Positions 42,056-54,866 of a stretch of DNA of 64,000 bases are shown here, piece after piece. A program made the position numbers and the translations under genes. Source of the stretch: Orobanche coerulescens (taxonomy: Eukaryota; Streptophyta; Magnoliopsida; Lamiales; Orobanchaceae); the NCBI GenBank assembly GCA_033398695.1, contig CM065815.1, positions 101,274,501-101,338,500 on the forward strand. The letters run 5' to 3'. How positions within the stretch are numbered: the stretch's first letter is position 1; each line of letters opens with the position of its first letter. The notes beneath the pieces were generated by a model. That model saw nothing but the letters and a program-made list of their open reading frames with translations, did not search any database and was not told where the DNA came from.

Positions 42056-43757
42056 CAGTGGAATCAAATATTTCACACGAAGTGTCAAGTTGGAAATAAA
42101 TGGTGTAGTTTGATCGTCGATGGAGGGAGTTGCACCAACGTCGCTTCCAGCGAGATGGTGACTAAACTCGGGCTGACCACTACGGCTCACCCGAAACCTT
42201 ACACCTTGCATTGGCTCGATGATGGGAGCAAAATAAGGGTGACTAAACAAGTGAGGATTGGACTAGCCATGGGTTCATATGAAGACAACGTATTATGTGA
42301 TGTACTCCCGATGGATGCATGCCATGTACTGTTGGGAAGACCATGGATGTTTGATAGGGACGTTTTACACCGAGGAAGAAGCAATGAGTACGAGTTACGG
42401 GATAAGGGCAAGAAGATTGTGCTTAAACCAATGTCTCCTCAAGCTATTCACTCTATGAGTTCTATTAGGAATGACAAACCAAAACTGGCCATGTTTGCTA
42501 GCGAACGGGAGGTGGAACATGCTATTAATGATGGCAAATGCGTGTACTTATTGGTTTTGAAGGAGACACGGAATGGTAACATGGTTGTACGAAACGAAGG
42601 GATGGATGCCTTATTGCACGAATTTGCGGATGTTTTTCCCGAAGAATTACCATCGGGTTTGCCACCTATTCGTGGGATTGAACATCAGATCGACCTCATA
42701 CCGGGTGTGTCGCTCCCTAACAAAGCTGCATATAGATGTAATCCTGAGGAGATGAAGGAATTGAAAAACCAAATCGAGGAACTGATGGATCGTGGTTATG
42801 TTCGAGAAAGCCTAAGTCCTTGTGCGGTTCCGGTATTACTGGTTCCTAAGAAAGACGGATCTTGGAGGATGTGTATTGACAGTCGAGCTGTGAACAATAT
42901 AACCATCAAGTATCGATTTCCGATTCCGAGGCTTGATGACATGTTGGACGAATTACACGGATCAGTGATCTTTTCAAAAGTTGATCTACGAAGTGGTTAT
43001 CACCAAATTCGGATGCGGGAAGGAGATGAGTGGAAGACAGCCTTCAAAACAAAACACGGGCTGTATGAATGGACCGTTATGCCGTTCGGTCTTACAAATG
43101 CACCGAGTACTTTCATGCGCTTGATGAATGAGGTACTTAAGCCATTTTTAGGGAAATTTGTGGTTGTATACTTAGATGATATTTTGATCTACAGCCGATC
43201 GTTGCAAGAACATTTCGAACACTTGAGGCAAGTCTTCGAAACCCTTAGAGACCAGAAGCTGTATGGAAAAAAGGAGAAGTGCTCATTTTTGGTCGAAAGT
43301 ATAGTCTTTCTTGGCTATATTGTTTCAAAGAATGGAGTGTCGGTCGATCAAGCGAAGATCGAAGCAATTAAGTCCTGGCCGGTTCCCACTACAGTGACGG
43401 AGGTTAGATCGTTCCATGGACTAGCTTCATTTTACCGAAGATTCATTCGAGACTTCAGTACCATTGCAAGCCCAATAACCGAATGTTTGAAGAAGGGCAC
43501 GTTTAATTGGAGCCGGGCTGCTCAGGAGTCATTTGCAAAGTTGAAGGCGAAGTTGTGCGAAGCACCAATCTTAGCATTACCCGATTTTTCGCAACCGTTT
43601 GAGGTAGAATGTGATGCTAGCGGAGTGGGCATTGGAGCGGTTCTCATTCAGGGAAAGCTACCTATTGCTTATTTTTCCAAGAAGTTAAACGGTGCTCGTC
43701 TGAATTATTGTACCTACGACAAGGAGTTTTATGCTATTGTGAGGGCTCTAGATCATT
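42056..43757 (+). CDS. B1 protease-RT-RNase H, open to the B2 insertion
   Basis: The frame from at least 42110 has protease [15 protein letters not shown] (Asp-Gly-Gly variant), the LLGRPWMFDRDVL block, RT ([55 protein letters not shown]) and RNase H up to [13 protein letters not shown], where B2 begins at 43758. It continues at 55774 (WSHYL). Apart from the insertion this half of pol is undamaged. Confidence 0.92.
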
Positions 43758-44091
43758 TGATACGAATTCTCACTTGGGAGTCGAATTCGCTCTCGGTACA
43801 GAGGAAGGCTTTTTGATGAACGGAAGCTATCGACAAGAAAGCGCCGGGAATCGGTGACAACTTCGCTCTGGCAGCAATGCGGCGAGTGATGAAGGCGGTG
43901 ATTCGATACTGCCACAAGACAGAATTGGGTCCAAATGAAAAGACTAAACAAGACGTTTCGTTCGGAAGCGACTTTAAGACAGGAAACACGTTCGAAGGAT
44001 CGAACAACACTTTATACGAAATATTGAACAAGTATCAAGCTGTATCGAAAAATGAACAGAATATCGAAACAGGGTATAAACAGAGGTTTTA
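43758..44091 (-). repeat. 3' LTR of B2, first part
   Basis: Minus-strand LTR end (TGATACGAATTCTCACTTGG in plus). It runs to the LINE target duplication (about 44078-44091) and resumes at 50037. Confidence 0.9.
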
Positions 44092-45190
44092 GCGGTCCAA
44101 CACAAAATCCTCCTAATATCCTCAGCGAACTGTGGGCGATTTACACGCTCAGTAGGTGCGAAATGAGGGCGTCTTTTTCTTCCCTTTTCTCGGCCGATTC
44201 TTCCTCTCTGTTCTTAAACTTGTGATTTTCTCTAGAGATTTTGCCTTTTCGATTGTGGTTCGGTTCTCTATTATCTTCCCAGCAATATTTTTTGGTGAAT
44301 TTGTGAATTAATTTTGTCCTGCGCGATTTGAGCTCGTCGCCCTTTCTGGGTTTGGTGTTCCTCTCGCGTTCGTGGTTGGAATCCGATTTGGGGGTCGGCT
44401 TTTCTTAGCTGTGATTTTACGCCGCCTTAACCATTCGGGTCGTGCGGTCTTCTTCTGTATTTTTCGTTCGCGAATTTGTGGTCGCGATTTGTCGTGGGTT
44501 TCTTTGTGCGGTATGGCAACGTCTACACTTGCGGCTTGTTCTCTTCTTCTTCCCGGACGGTTGGAAGCTCCTTTTCTCAGGGTTTTGATTCTCAAGGTTT
44601 CTGTGAGTTAGGTAAGAAGGTGCTTGGTTCCTCCGACTCCGACCTGCTCAAGCTTAACATCGACGGGATTTTTGGTGGTCCTAGTGCGGAACCCCCTCCG
44701 GCTTCTTCTCTGACGGCGGCGGTTATGGCTTCTGGCGGTGGTGCTCCTCGTCTGCTGTCGATCGGGCCTTTGTCCCGGGCCAGGCGTGACCCTAGGCTGG
44801 ACCGGGTTACAGCCCCATTTCTCAATCCGGGTGGTTTTTTGGCAGGCCCTGTCCGTGACCCGGTTCCTCTCCCTGGTGTTCCGGTGGTTCTCGTGTCGGC
44901 TCTTTGGTGGGCCTATTCTTGTTGCTCCTGTGGAAATTCCTATTTGCTCTACAGCTAAGAATTCTTGTAATTCTATTGTGTCCCCATTGGATTATTGTGA
45001 GACTGTTGTATCTTCTTTTGGTGATTCTTGTTGTATTGGAGATAGTAATATAATGCCTAGTATAATTGATGATAATGATGTTGATTATGGAAATGCTACG
45101 GTATCTATGAACTTTGGCTCTATCGCCACCCCTGTTTCTTTGGCTAATTCGGTATCGATTAGAAGGCCGTGCATATTCCTCTGTTGTGTT
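44092..45190 (+). pseudogene. LINE 5' UTR and ORF1 N-terminal part
   Basis: The first 400 bp have no clear coding signal. From about 44514 overlapping open pieces (44476-44958, 44738-45202) encode Ser/Gly/Pro-rich sequence without known domain, then a frame change near 45180 leads into DUF4283. Plant L1 ORF1 usually has such a low-complexity N-terminus. Confidence 0.6.
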
Positions 45191-45955
45191 AGGAAATTTT
45201 AAAAAGAAAAGGGGCCTTCGGTATGTGCAACCTGAAATCCAAAATGGCGAGCTTATTGTGAAACCGGATGTTAGTGTTGGTCTTGAAGGTTCTAAGAAGT
45301 GGCTTTTCACATTAGTTGGTTATTTTTTGGGGAAAGCCCCTCCTCTTAGCTTGGTCAAGAATTACTTTATGTCGGCGTGGAAGGGGCTTAAGGAGGTGTT
45401 CTCCTCTGAGGGGGGATTCTTTTTCTTCAATTTTGATAGTGAGCGAGTTTTGTCCGAGGCGTTAGAGGGTGGACCGTGGCTGATTCAGGGCCAGTCTATT
45501 TTCCTTACCCGGTGGAAGCTTGGTTTGTCCCTTACAAAGGTTCAACCTAAACATGTCCCTGTTTGGGTGAAACTTCGTGATGTCCCCCTCGAGTATTGGG
45601 TGACGAGGGCTTAGTATCTTGCTAGTGCTTTGGGAGCCTCTTTGCTTGATGTTTTCACCAGAACGTCAAAGTGGATTATGCTAGAGTGTGCGTCATGTTA
45701 GACGCTGATACTAGCCCGATTCGCTCGTTCCTTATGGTTATTCCATCTGATGGTGATTGTCCTGCTGTTAGGAGGATCCATGTTGAATATGAATGGTTAC
45801 CTCATCGGTGTGGTGTTTGTAGAGTTTTCGGGCATCGTGATCAGGTTTGCCCGAGCACTTCTAAGCCTCCGGTTGAAGGTGTTAAGCTGGCTCGTATTTA
45901 TGTGGCTAAGCCCGCTCCTCGTGCGCTCATGGTGCAGGGGCCTCGTTGGGTCTAG
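45165..45955 (+). pseudogene. LINE ORF1: DUF4283 and CCHC zinc knuckle
   Basis: The DUF4283 domain spans about 45200-45614 (LIVKPDVSVGLEGSKKWLF, FNFDSERVLSEALEGGPWLI, VWVKLRDVPLEYW). A TAG at 45612 interrupts it. The next piece carries the knuckle CGVCRVFGHRDQVC at 45809-45852. ORF1 proteins bind LINE RNA. Confidence 0.88.
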
Positions 45956-46299
45956 TTCCGGTTGGGGGTCGCCAGCCGGGGTTGGTCTCGCTGTCTGCTC
46001 CGGGGGCCCAGATGTGGTGTTAGCTGGGGGCTCGGGAGGTCGTGGGGCTGGTTTGAGCCCGTTGAGTAGTGTCCCTACTTTCTCCTTGGTTACTACCAGC
46101 TCTCCTATCGTGTCGCCTAGGAGGTCTTCTGCTGGTATGTTTGAGCCGTCTCCCAACAGGTTTGCGGCTCTTTCTGGTCTCACCGATGATATTGAGGTTG
46201 AGACTCCTGAGTTTATCGGCACGTCGCTTTGTTCTAGTTCTTCTTCTATGGGCCCTATATCTGATGCAGCCCTTCTCGAGGGTGTTAGATGATTCCGCC

Positions 46300-47000
46300 G
46301 CAGTGTGGAATGTCCGTGGCTGAACTGTCAGGACCATCGTAACTCGGTCCGGGAGGTCATTTATTCTTTTAGTCTTTCTTTGTGTTGCCTTACGAGACGA
46401 AAGTCTCGGTTGGTAACTCGAGGCGATTGCTTCTCTGGTTAATGCTTCGTGGCGGTGGTTTTTGATTATGGGAACGGGCCGGGTAAGCGGATTTGGTGGT
46501 GGGATTAGGCGTGGTCTGTTGATATTATTGCCATTGATCCTCGGCTTATTCACCGCCGGATTATTTCGCATATCGACTCGGCCAGTGTCATAGTTACTTT
46601 TGCTTATGGCTCTAATGATGCTATACAGAGGAGACTTCTTTGGCAAGATGACCGATTTTTCATTACGCATGTTAGCGAGCCTTGGGTGATTATGGGCGAC
46701 TTTAATGCTTGTTTTGGATTGTAGCGAGATCTTAGGTGGAGAGGTGACTCATCATGATGATGAGCTCCTATGTTGGAGTTCGGGGAGTTACGCCGGCGTC
46801 GATCTAGAGACGCTTCCGATGTTGGGCTCCTGGTTCTCGTGGCATAATAAGAGCCCTTCTCCTAGATCCTTGTGGAAACGGTTAGATAGAGTCTGGGTAA
46901 TCCGCAGTGGTTTATTTCTCATTCGACTACTCCTATACTTGCGATTTGCCTCGGACCTCCGATCATAGCCCGCTTATCTTTGGTATTGGTAGCTTGCCCG
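46300..47000 (+). pseudogene. LINE ORF2 endonuclease, degraded
   Basis: The start WNVRGL is at about 46306 with a TGA just after it. The Asp-containing block PWVIMGDFNA is at about 46680-46710, and SWFSWHNKSPSPRSLWKRLD with DRVWV at about 46828-46895. These are AP-endonuclease hallmarks that nick target DNA in live elements. Several stops and frame changes inactivate it. Confidence 0.85.
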
Positions 47001-48600
47001 TCGTAGGGGTAAGATGTTGAGTTTGATAACTTTGGCGCATTCCGATGACTTTCTTTCTTGTCTTTGGTATTTGGCATCTTCTTATTGTGGGAGCCCCCTT
47101 CTATGCGATTTGCGGAAGTTAGATGCCCTTAAGCATGTTTTTCGCTATGAGGAAGAGGAAAGGGGACTTGGCTATTAATGTGGCTTCAATCGGCTTTCCT
47201 TTCTCTTGATCTATCCTTAGAGAGTTTCCTTTGTCCGACTCGCTACGCTTAGAAGGGTGGTGCAGGTGGGTGTTCTCTTCCGCTGTTTCCCAGGAGCAGT
47301 CCTCGCTCAGTAACGGGCCAAGCTAGCGTGGCTCAAGGATGGGGACCGGTGTTCGCTTTCTTCTTCGGGAGGGTTGCCTCTAGGAGGGCTCGTTCGCAGA
47401 TTTTAGGTGGTTTCGAGGTGGCATTGGTATCGAGATCCTGTTCTCATTCGGGATGAGGTAGTTGGGTTCTATGAGAGGTTATTGGGTTCTTCGGATCGGG
47501 TTCGGCCTATATCGTATAATCGGTGAGACCCTTTGTCTCTTCTTCTCTTCCTCCCGATGTTGCGTTACATATGATCGAACCGGTTTGATGAGGAGGTTCG
47601 CTCGCTTTCTTTGGGTTCGATATGAATTCGGCCCAGTGCCCCGATGGGTTTAATGCCGCTTTTATCGACGAGCCCGGCCGATTGTTGGGGGTGAGATTAC
47701 TTACGCTATTAAACATTTTTTCTCCTCGGGTCTATTCGTCAAGCGGATCAATACTACCCTTATATCTCTTGTTCCTAAAGTTGCCTTGCCGAGGAGCATG
47801 TCCGATTTTAGACCGATTTCTTGTTGTAACCTTTTATATAAGGCTATTTCTAAGATTATGGTCCATCGTATGCGTGATAGCCTTGATTCCTTGATTGATC
47901 CATTTCGATCGCTTTTATTCCCGGGAGAAGGATTAGTGATAATATCCTTCTCGCCAGTGAGCTTCTTCATGGTTATGGGCAAAGAGGGATGCCGAGTCGG
48001 TGTGTCTTTAAGGTTGATCTTATGAAAGCTTACGACCGTTGAATGGGATTTTGTCTTGATTGCTCGCAATGTATGGGGTTCCACAGACGTTTATCGCTTG
48101 GGTCGGGAGTGTATCACCACTCGGCTTACTCGATCTCCTTGAATGGGGATCGAGGGTATCTTTAGGGGCCGTAGGGGCTGAGGCAGGTGACCCTATCTCT
48201 CCGTATCTGTTTGTTATTGTTATGGAGGTCCTCCATGGTATTATCGCCCATGAGATCGCTCGGACTCCGGGGTTCGATTCCACCGGAAGTGTTTGGCTAC
48301 ACGCACCTTCATGCTTGCTTTTGCCGATGACCTCCTCCTTTTCGTAATCCCGATGTTGTCTCTGTCGGTGTTCTTAAGAAAAGTAAAGAGATCATTGCTT
48401 CCCTTTACGGACTTGGCCAACCCGAGTAAGAGTAATATTTTTCTTTCGGCTAGTGCTCAGGTGCGGGGCCTGTGTCCATCGCTTGTTAGGGTTTCAGCTA
48501 GGTCAGCTTCCTGTGAGGTATTTGGGAGTTCCCTTGATTACTTCCAAGCTGACAATTGCTATGTGTTCCCCTTTGATTGATTCGATTGATGGTCGTCTGA
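47000..48600 (+). pseudogene. LINE reverse transcriptase, degraded
   Basis: RT blocks are split over frames: SMSDFRPISCCNLLYKAISK near 47795-47860, AEAGDPISPYLFVIVMEVLH near 48180-48235, and the active site FADDLLLF near 48317-48343. A TGA replaces Trp after KAYDR (near 48040). The stretch 47000-47460 is coding-like only in fragments. Confidence 0.87.
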
Positions 48601-49853
48601 GTTCGTGGGCTAGTACTGCTCTTTCCATGGCAGGTCGGTGCCAGCTTATTCGCTCTGTCTTATCCTCTTTACATATTTATTGGGCTGGTAGTTTTATTTT
48701 GCCTAAGGGCGTTCTCTCTTTGATTGAGAAACGTATCAGGCGGTTCCTCTGGCGAGGTTCTCATGATTCGGGCCTGGCCAAGGTGGCCTGGGCTAAGGTT
48801 TGCTTGGATGTGGATTGTGGGGGCCGTGGCATCATTCCGTTGAGGCTCCAGAATCAGGCGCTGATGGCCCGTCATATCTGGGCTCTTATCACGGGCTCTA
48901 ATCGTTCTGTCTGGGTTAATTGGGTTCGGACTTTTAGGTTGCAGCAGTGTTCTTTCTGGGACCTTAGTGTTTCTCCTGCTTCAGCTTGGTATTGGCGTCA
49001 GCTGCTGAAACTGCGTCCCCTTGTTATGGGAGCATTTCAGTACTCCATTGGAGATGGCTCATCCTTCTTCTTGTGGTCGGACCCCTGGCATTCTATGGGT
49101 GTGATTAGGCATTCCGTTCCTAGAGCTCCTCTGTGGTCCGGCATCGACGTGGGTGCTAGGCTTGATTCGGTTATTGCTGAGGGTTCTTGGGAGTGGCCGG
49201 TGGTGGATAGGCCCGAGCTTTTGCAGATTACATCTGCTTTGCCTCATATTAATGGGGGTCAGGATCGCGTTTTATGGAGACCGCTTAGTTCGGGAATTTT
49301 TTCATCCTCTTCTGCTCTTCGGTTCCTCAGAGGTTATTCGGCCCCTATTCCTTGGGCTCCGCTCTTGCACGGACCGGGAAAGATCCCGAGGCACTCTTTC
49401 ATCCTCTGGTTGGCTATTCAGGAGTGGTTATCGACTATGGATAAGCCTTGGCTTCAGCATATTGATGGGATTTGTGTCCTTTGTGGTATGGCGGTAGAGA
49501 CGCACTCCCACCTATTTTTTCAGTGCCCTTATTCTAGGAGGTGTATTTCTATTGCTAGGAGGGCCGTCCGCTTTCGTTGGCCTCACTCTGTGTGGAGCTC
49601 GGGGGTTTTGTGGGCTGCTAGGAGATGGAGAGGTAAGCACGTGGTCAACGTGGCTTACCGTATTTTTCTTGCTGCGTTGGTCTATTTGATTTGGCAGGAG
49701 AGGAACGAGAGGAGGTTTGGCCAGAGCCGTCGAGATCCTCATTCGGTTACTTTCCAGGGGATAGGTCTTGTTCGTGATATTATCTCTCATAGATGGCCCG
49801 CTCGTTCTCTATCTACTGTGGCTCTTCGTCGTATTTGGAGGATAGCTTGGTAG
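48453..49853 (+). CDS. LINE ORF2 C-terminal part with zf-RVT
   Basis: This 466-codon frame is the undamaged end of ORF2. It includes LPVRYLGVPLITSKLT, IRRFLWRGSHD, the region before zf-RVT and the zf-RVT knuckle CVLCGMAVETHSHLFFQCP at about 49472-49530. It ends with TAG at 49851, then a 3' UTR to the A-run. The true start is upstream; the Met is only the first in the frame. Confidence 0.85.
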   Translation: MLRCGACVHRLLGFQLGQLPVRYLGVPLITSKLTIAMCSPLIDSIDGRLSSWASTALSMAGRCQLIRSVLSSLHIYWAGSFILPKGVLSLIEKRIRRFLWRGSHDSGLAKVAWAKVCLDVDCGGRGIIPLRLQNQALMARHIWALITGSNRSVWVNWVRTFRLQQCSFWDLSVSPASAWYWRQLLKLRPLVMGAFQYSIGDGSSFFLWSDPWHSMGVIRHSVPRAPLWSGIDVGARLDSVIAEGSWEWPVVDRPELLQITSALPHINGGQDRVLWRPLSSGIFSSSSALRFLRGYSAPIPWAPLLHGPGKIPRHSFILWLAIQEWLSTMDKPWLQHIDGICVLCGMAVETHSHLFFQCPYSRRCISIARRAVRFRWPHSVWSSGVLWAARRWRGKHVVNVAYRIFLAALVYLIWQERNERRFGQSRRDPHSVTFQGIGLVRDIISHRWPARSLSTVALRRIWRIAW

Positions 49854-50036
49854 TTCCTCTTTTGTTGTATCTCTCTAGGCTTTGTAGCTTTGGTAGCAAT
49901 TTGTTCGTAGGCTTTGTTTCCTACTTTTGCTCTTTGTTACGTTGTTTGGTGGACCATTCTATATGGTTGTCGGGTATTGGCCAGCCTTTCTTGGCCACTC
50001 TTATCTTATTTATGCAATTGACTTTTCCCTAAAAAA

Positions 50037-50637
50037 AAACAGAGGTTTTATCAAATTAGACCTATAATTTGATAAAGTGATTTCTCCTCAAGACCTATTG
50101 AGAATCAATCAGATTAGTATTCGAAACGCGTCGAATAAAAACCAAGTTTTGATGAAAAGCATTCACCATGGAAAAACACAAAGTGTTCTTAATTCTTCAA
50201 CATTCAATAATCTCCCATTACAACTCTACTGCCACTATTTATAGGCAAAAGTGGCCTGACAAAATAACTTAAACTATTACAAGCTGTTCCTTAAAATAAT
50301 GAAAGGATAATAAAAGGTTCTTTATGTCACTTGTTGACAAAAGTAAAAGCTGGGTCTTTGCCTCCAAGTTGTTTGTTGACAGCCGCCCTTTTTGCCAAGA
50401 ATCCTGCTGCTTTATAAGAGAAAGTCGAACATCTTTTTATTTGTTTAGTTGCCACTTGATCCTTTTTCCCTCCCCAAGATGCTATTTGTCTTTTGTTTAA
50501 GTTACTCCAATTCCGACTATCAAGGTAACTCCGTGCCTCGCTTCGTTTTCTCGCCTAAGTAGGTTGTAGTGCGATCGAGGTGTTTTACGTCAATTCTTAC
50601 TTCATCTTCTTCGCTTGGAGTAGTCGACTTCGTATCA
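50037..50637 (-). repeat. 3' LTR of B2, second part
   Basis: It resumes the LTR with the second LINE duplication, has the hairpin at 50047-50076 with a perfect 12-bp stem, and ends TTCGTATCA, next to the PPT complement TCCCCTCCCCTTT. Confidence 0.92.
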
Positions 50638-52420
50638 TCCCCTCCCCTTTAAGAGGAATTGTCCTCACCCCGCAATCCCGTCATCATCAAGATAAGGAGA
50701 AAGATCACCTATGTTGAAAGTAGCATGCACTCCATAGTCGCCGGAAGTTCTAATTTGTAAGCATTGTCGTTCACCTTCGCAACTATTTTAAATGGCCCCT
50801 CGGCTCGTGGCATTAACTTATTCTTACGCTTACTCGGGAATCGTTCCTTCCTCAAATGTAACCAAACTAAATCTCCAACCTCGAATAGTCTCGGCCTTCT
50901 TTGCTTGTTCGACTTCCTTTTATACGCCTCGTTTATTTCCTTGATTCGATCCCGCACCTGTTCGTGTAATTTCATCATTGATTTTAGTTTTGACTCCGCA
51001 TCCTTATGCACCAATTCGTCACTTGGTAGTGGAATTAGATCTAGCGGCATGTAAGGATTCAGTCCGTAAACTACTTCAAATGGAGAGTGTGCAGTGGCAT
51101 GAGTAGGAGATCGATTATAGGCAAACTCCGCATGTGCCGCTTTGATCCTGATCCTTTTGTGTCTTGCTCACCAAGCCTCGCAACAGCGTCCCCAGTGTTC
51201 GATTCATTACTTCAGTTTGTCCGTCGGTTTGAGGATGATGTGAAGTACTAAACAAAAGCTTGGTTCCCACCTTCCTTCATAATGTGTTCCAAAAGTAGCT
51301 TAGAAACTGAGTCTCGGTCCGAAACAATAGTTTTCGGAACTCCATGTAATCGCACTACCTCTCGGAAATACAGGTCAGCAACATTACTCGCATCATCGGT
51401 TTTGTGACAAGGAACAAAATGAGCCATCTTTGAAAAACGATCGACGACCACCATAATCGCATCCTTACCTCGTTGGGTTCGAGGCAAAGCCACAATGAAA
51501 TCCATTGAGACATCTTCCCACGGCCTCTCCGGAATCGGTAAAGGTGTGTAGACTCCTGATTTGAACGAACTTTTCGCAATATGGCACGTCACACATTTAC
51601 TGATTATATTATTAACATCCCCCTGCATCCTTGGCCAGTAAAAATGTTCCTTAAGCACGTCTAATGTCTTGGCCGAACCGAAGTGGCCAGCCAAACCTCC
51701 CCCATGAGCCTCTCGAATCAGCAATTCGCGAATCGTGTGCCTGGGTAGACAAAGACGATTTCCCTTAAAAAGAAAGCCCTCCTGTATCGAAAATTCTCCC
51801 ACCGGGCCTGGTTTGCACCGGGCGAAGGTTTCGCCAAAATCCGCATCACCTTCGTAATACTCCTTTACTGTATCGAACCCTAGCAAACGAACATCAAGAG
51901 TGGCGAGTAAGGTATAACGCCTAGACAATGCATCTGCCACAATATTGCTCTTGCCATCCTTATACTTCGATGAAAAGTGAAATGATTGTAAGAATTCCAC
52001 CCATTTCGCATGCCTGGGACTTAACTTGTGTTGTCCGTTAATATACTTCAAGGATTCATGGTCCGAATGTATGATGAAATGCTTTGGCCGAAGATAGTGA
52101 CTCCAATGATCTAGGGCCCTCACAATCGCATAAAACTCCTTGTCGTAGGTACAATAATTCAGACGAGCACCGTTTAACTTCTCGGAAAAATAAGCAATAG
52201 GTCGCTTTCCCTGAATGAGAACCGCTCCAATGCCCACTCCGCTAGCATCACATTCCACCTCAAACGGTTGCGAAAAATCGGGTAATGCTAAGATGGGTGC
52301 TTCGCACAACTTCGCCTTCAACTTTGCAAATGACTCCTGAGCAGCCCTGCTCCAATTAAACGTGCCCTTCTTCAAACATTCGGTTATTGGGCTTGCAATG
52401 GTACTGAAGTCTCGAATGAA
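50638..52420 (-). pseudogene. B2 RNase H and integrase
   Basis: The piece 51248-52375 holds RNase H ([29 protein letters not shown]) and integrase to VSDRDS, then an SVSKLLLEH frame change. The last part 50709-51050 covers the integrase C-terminus (RKSNKQRRPRLFEVGDLVW). A lost G in the LPGDYG codons near 50740 shifts the tail frame, exactly as in A3. The segment 51050-51248 is also frameshifted. Confidence 0.9.
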
Positions 52421-52437
52421 TCTTCGGTAAAATGAAG

Positions 52438-53720
52438 CTAGTCCATGGAACGATCTAACCTCCGTCCTTTGTAGTGGGAACCGCCAGACTTAATTGCTTC
52501 GATCTTCGCTTGATCGGCCGACACTCCATTCTTTGAAACAACATAGCCAAGAAAGACTATACTTTCGACCAAAAATGAGCACTTCTCCTTTTTCCATACA
52601 CTGTTCTCTAAGGGTTTCAAGACTTGCCTCAAGTGTTCGAAATGCTCTTGCAATGATCGGTGTAGATCAAAATATCATCTAAGTATACAACCACAAATTT
52701 TCCTAAAAATGGCTTAAGTACCTCATTCATCAAGCGCATGAAAGTACTCGGTGCATTTGTAAGACCGAACGGCATAACGGTCCATTCATACGGCCCGTGT
52801 TTTGTTTTGAAGGTCATCTTCCACTCATCTCCTTCCCGCATCCGAATTTGGTGATAACCACTTCGCAGATCAACTTTGGAAAAGATTACTGATCCGTGTA
52901 ATTCGTCCAACATGTCATCAAGCCTCGAAATCGGAAATCGATACTTGATGGTTATATTGTTCACACTGATCACAATACACATCCTCCAAGATCCGTCCTT
53001 CTTTGGAACCCGATGTCGAACCGCACAAGGGCTTAGGCTTTCTCGAACATAACCACGATCCATCAGTTCCTCGATTTGGTTTTGCAATTCCTTCGTCTCC
53101 TCGGGATTACATCTATAGGCAGCTTTGTTAGGCAACGACACACCCGGTATGAGGTCGATCTGATGTTCAATCCCGCGAATTGGTGGTAAACCCGACGGTA
53201 ATTCTTCGGGAAAAACATCCGCAAATTCGCGTAATAAGGCATCCATCCTTTCGTTCCGCACAACTATGTCACCATTCCGTGTCTCCTTCAGAACCAACAA
53301 GTACACACACTTGCCATCATTAATAGCATGTTCCACCTCCCGTTCGCTAGCAAACATGGCCAGTTTTGGTTTTTCACTCCTACTAGAACTCATAGAGTGA
53401 ATAGCTTGCGGCGACATTGGTTTAAGCACAATCTTCTTTCCCTTATCCCGTAACTCGTACTCATTGCTTCTTCCTCGGTGTAAAACGTCCCTATCAAACA
53501 TCCATGGTCTCCCCAACAGTACATGGCATGCATCCATCGGGAGTACATCACATAATACGTTGTCTTCATATGAACCCATGGCTAGTCCAATCCTCACTTG
53601 TTTAGTTACCCTTATTTTGCTCCCATCATCGAGCCAATGCAAAGTGTAAGGTTTCGGGTGAGCCGTAGTGGTCAGGCCGAGTTTAGTCACCATCTCGCTG
53701 GAAGCGACGTTGGTTCAACT
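52438..53720 (-). pseudogene. B2 protease and reverse transcriptase
   Basis: The open part 52629-53693 covers the protease C-terminal half and RT, including [39 protein letters not shown] and YLDDILIY. The DSRAVNN motif reads VISVNN because of a local change near 52960. Upstream, the protease active-site region at about 53715 has an altered codon, and downstream a frameshift near 52655 splits it from the RT thumb. Confidence 0.88.
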
Positions 53721-54827
53721 CCCTCCATCAACGATCAAACTACACCATTTATTTCCCACTCGACACTTCGTGTGAAATATTTGATTTATTTATTCGAATC
53801 ATTCGATACAGCTTTGGCCTGTAGCGTTCGCAGAACTAAAGCTGTGTCATAGCTTGGAGCATCGCAGGTCTCGCATTCTTCTCCATCTTCGTCCTTTATG
53901 TCGAAATCAAATACGTCACCTAATCTTTCTTCCTCAACCAACAACTCATCTCGGATCGTGACAGCTTCCCTGAGTGTCACCACTGCTTGTTTGGACAAGC
54001 ATTTTGATAATGCCCGAACCCTTGACATTTGAAACATCTCACTTTAGCCAAACTCGTCTCCTTCGGCACGTAGGTACAGCCGCCTTAGCAGAATCGCAAC
54101 AGAACCGGAGTCAGTACGGTTGCCTTAACCGCTTAACTAGATCCGACGCTGGGTTTCCAAATTTGACTGGAAACTCGTGTTTATACATCTTCATCTCGTT
54201 TCGAGCTTCTAACTTGGACATAACCCACATAATGTATCAAGTCCTCGTATGGATACGGTTCCACCGAGTTAGCTATGCTTCGGTTTAAGCCACGCAAGAA
54301 TCGCGACATCTTCATTCCTCATTCTCCTCTATCTCTCCCATTAAGGTTAGATTCTCAAACTCCTCAATGTACTCACCGACATTTAACTTTCCTTGCATGA
54401 GATCTCGCTATCTTCTGTACAAGGATAACCGGTGTGATCTTTGGTACATATCTTTTGCGAAGTTTTCTTTTAACGAATCCCACGAACGAATCTTTTCTTT
54501 CCCCGTACGAGCTCTTCGTGTTTTCACTCCTTCGTACCAAAGTGAAGCTCCTTTCCCCAACTTGAGAATTGCATACTTACACCTTTTCTCATCGTCAAGG
54601 TCTTTAAATTCGAACATACGATCAATTTTTCATTCCCATTCCAGGTAAACTTCAGGGTCTGTCCCTCCAACGAACTCTGGGAGCTCGTTCACCTTGAACT
54701 CTTCGACATGGCGTGAGGGTCGTTCATAGTCACCACGCCTAGGTTGCCAACGCTGGTCGCTTTGTTCTGGTACGTCACGTAATGCGTCACGAAGTTTTGC
54801 CAAGAAATCAGCGTCGTTGAGATCCAT
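53721..54827 (-). pseudogene. B2 gag
   Basis: Start at 54827 (MDLNDADFLAKLRDALRDVP). Fragments 54630-54863, 54408-54617 and 53786-54037 are all gag, separated by a stop near 54630 and frameshifts near 54410 and 54050. The zinc knuckle region near 54000-54035 is disrupted. It is the most damaged gag in the window. Confidence 0.88.
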
Positions 54828-54866
54828 AATGCCAAAGATCAATAACTTGGGCTCCGATACCACTTA

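Larger units (their letters stand above)
44092..50036 (+). mobile_element. L1-type LINE, near full length
   Basis: This non-LTR retrotransposon of about 5.9 kb ends in a short A-run (50031-50039) and is flanked by a duplication of about 14 bp (AAACAGAGGTTTTA at 44078-44091 and 50037-50050; the A-run makes the edge ambiguous). It contains ORF1 with DUF4283 and a CCHC knuckle, an AP-endonuclease, RT and zf-RVT. All but the last part are broken by stops. The insertion is at the edge of the conserved LTR hairpin. Confidence 0.92.

Noticed and set aside
45797..46670. Long antisense frames over the LINE (141 and 216 codons)
   Set aside because: They oppose ORF1/ORF2 sequence, are Arg/Thr/Pro-rich and have no domain; they reflect codon bias of the sense strand.
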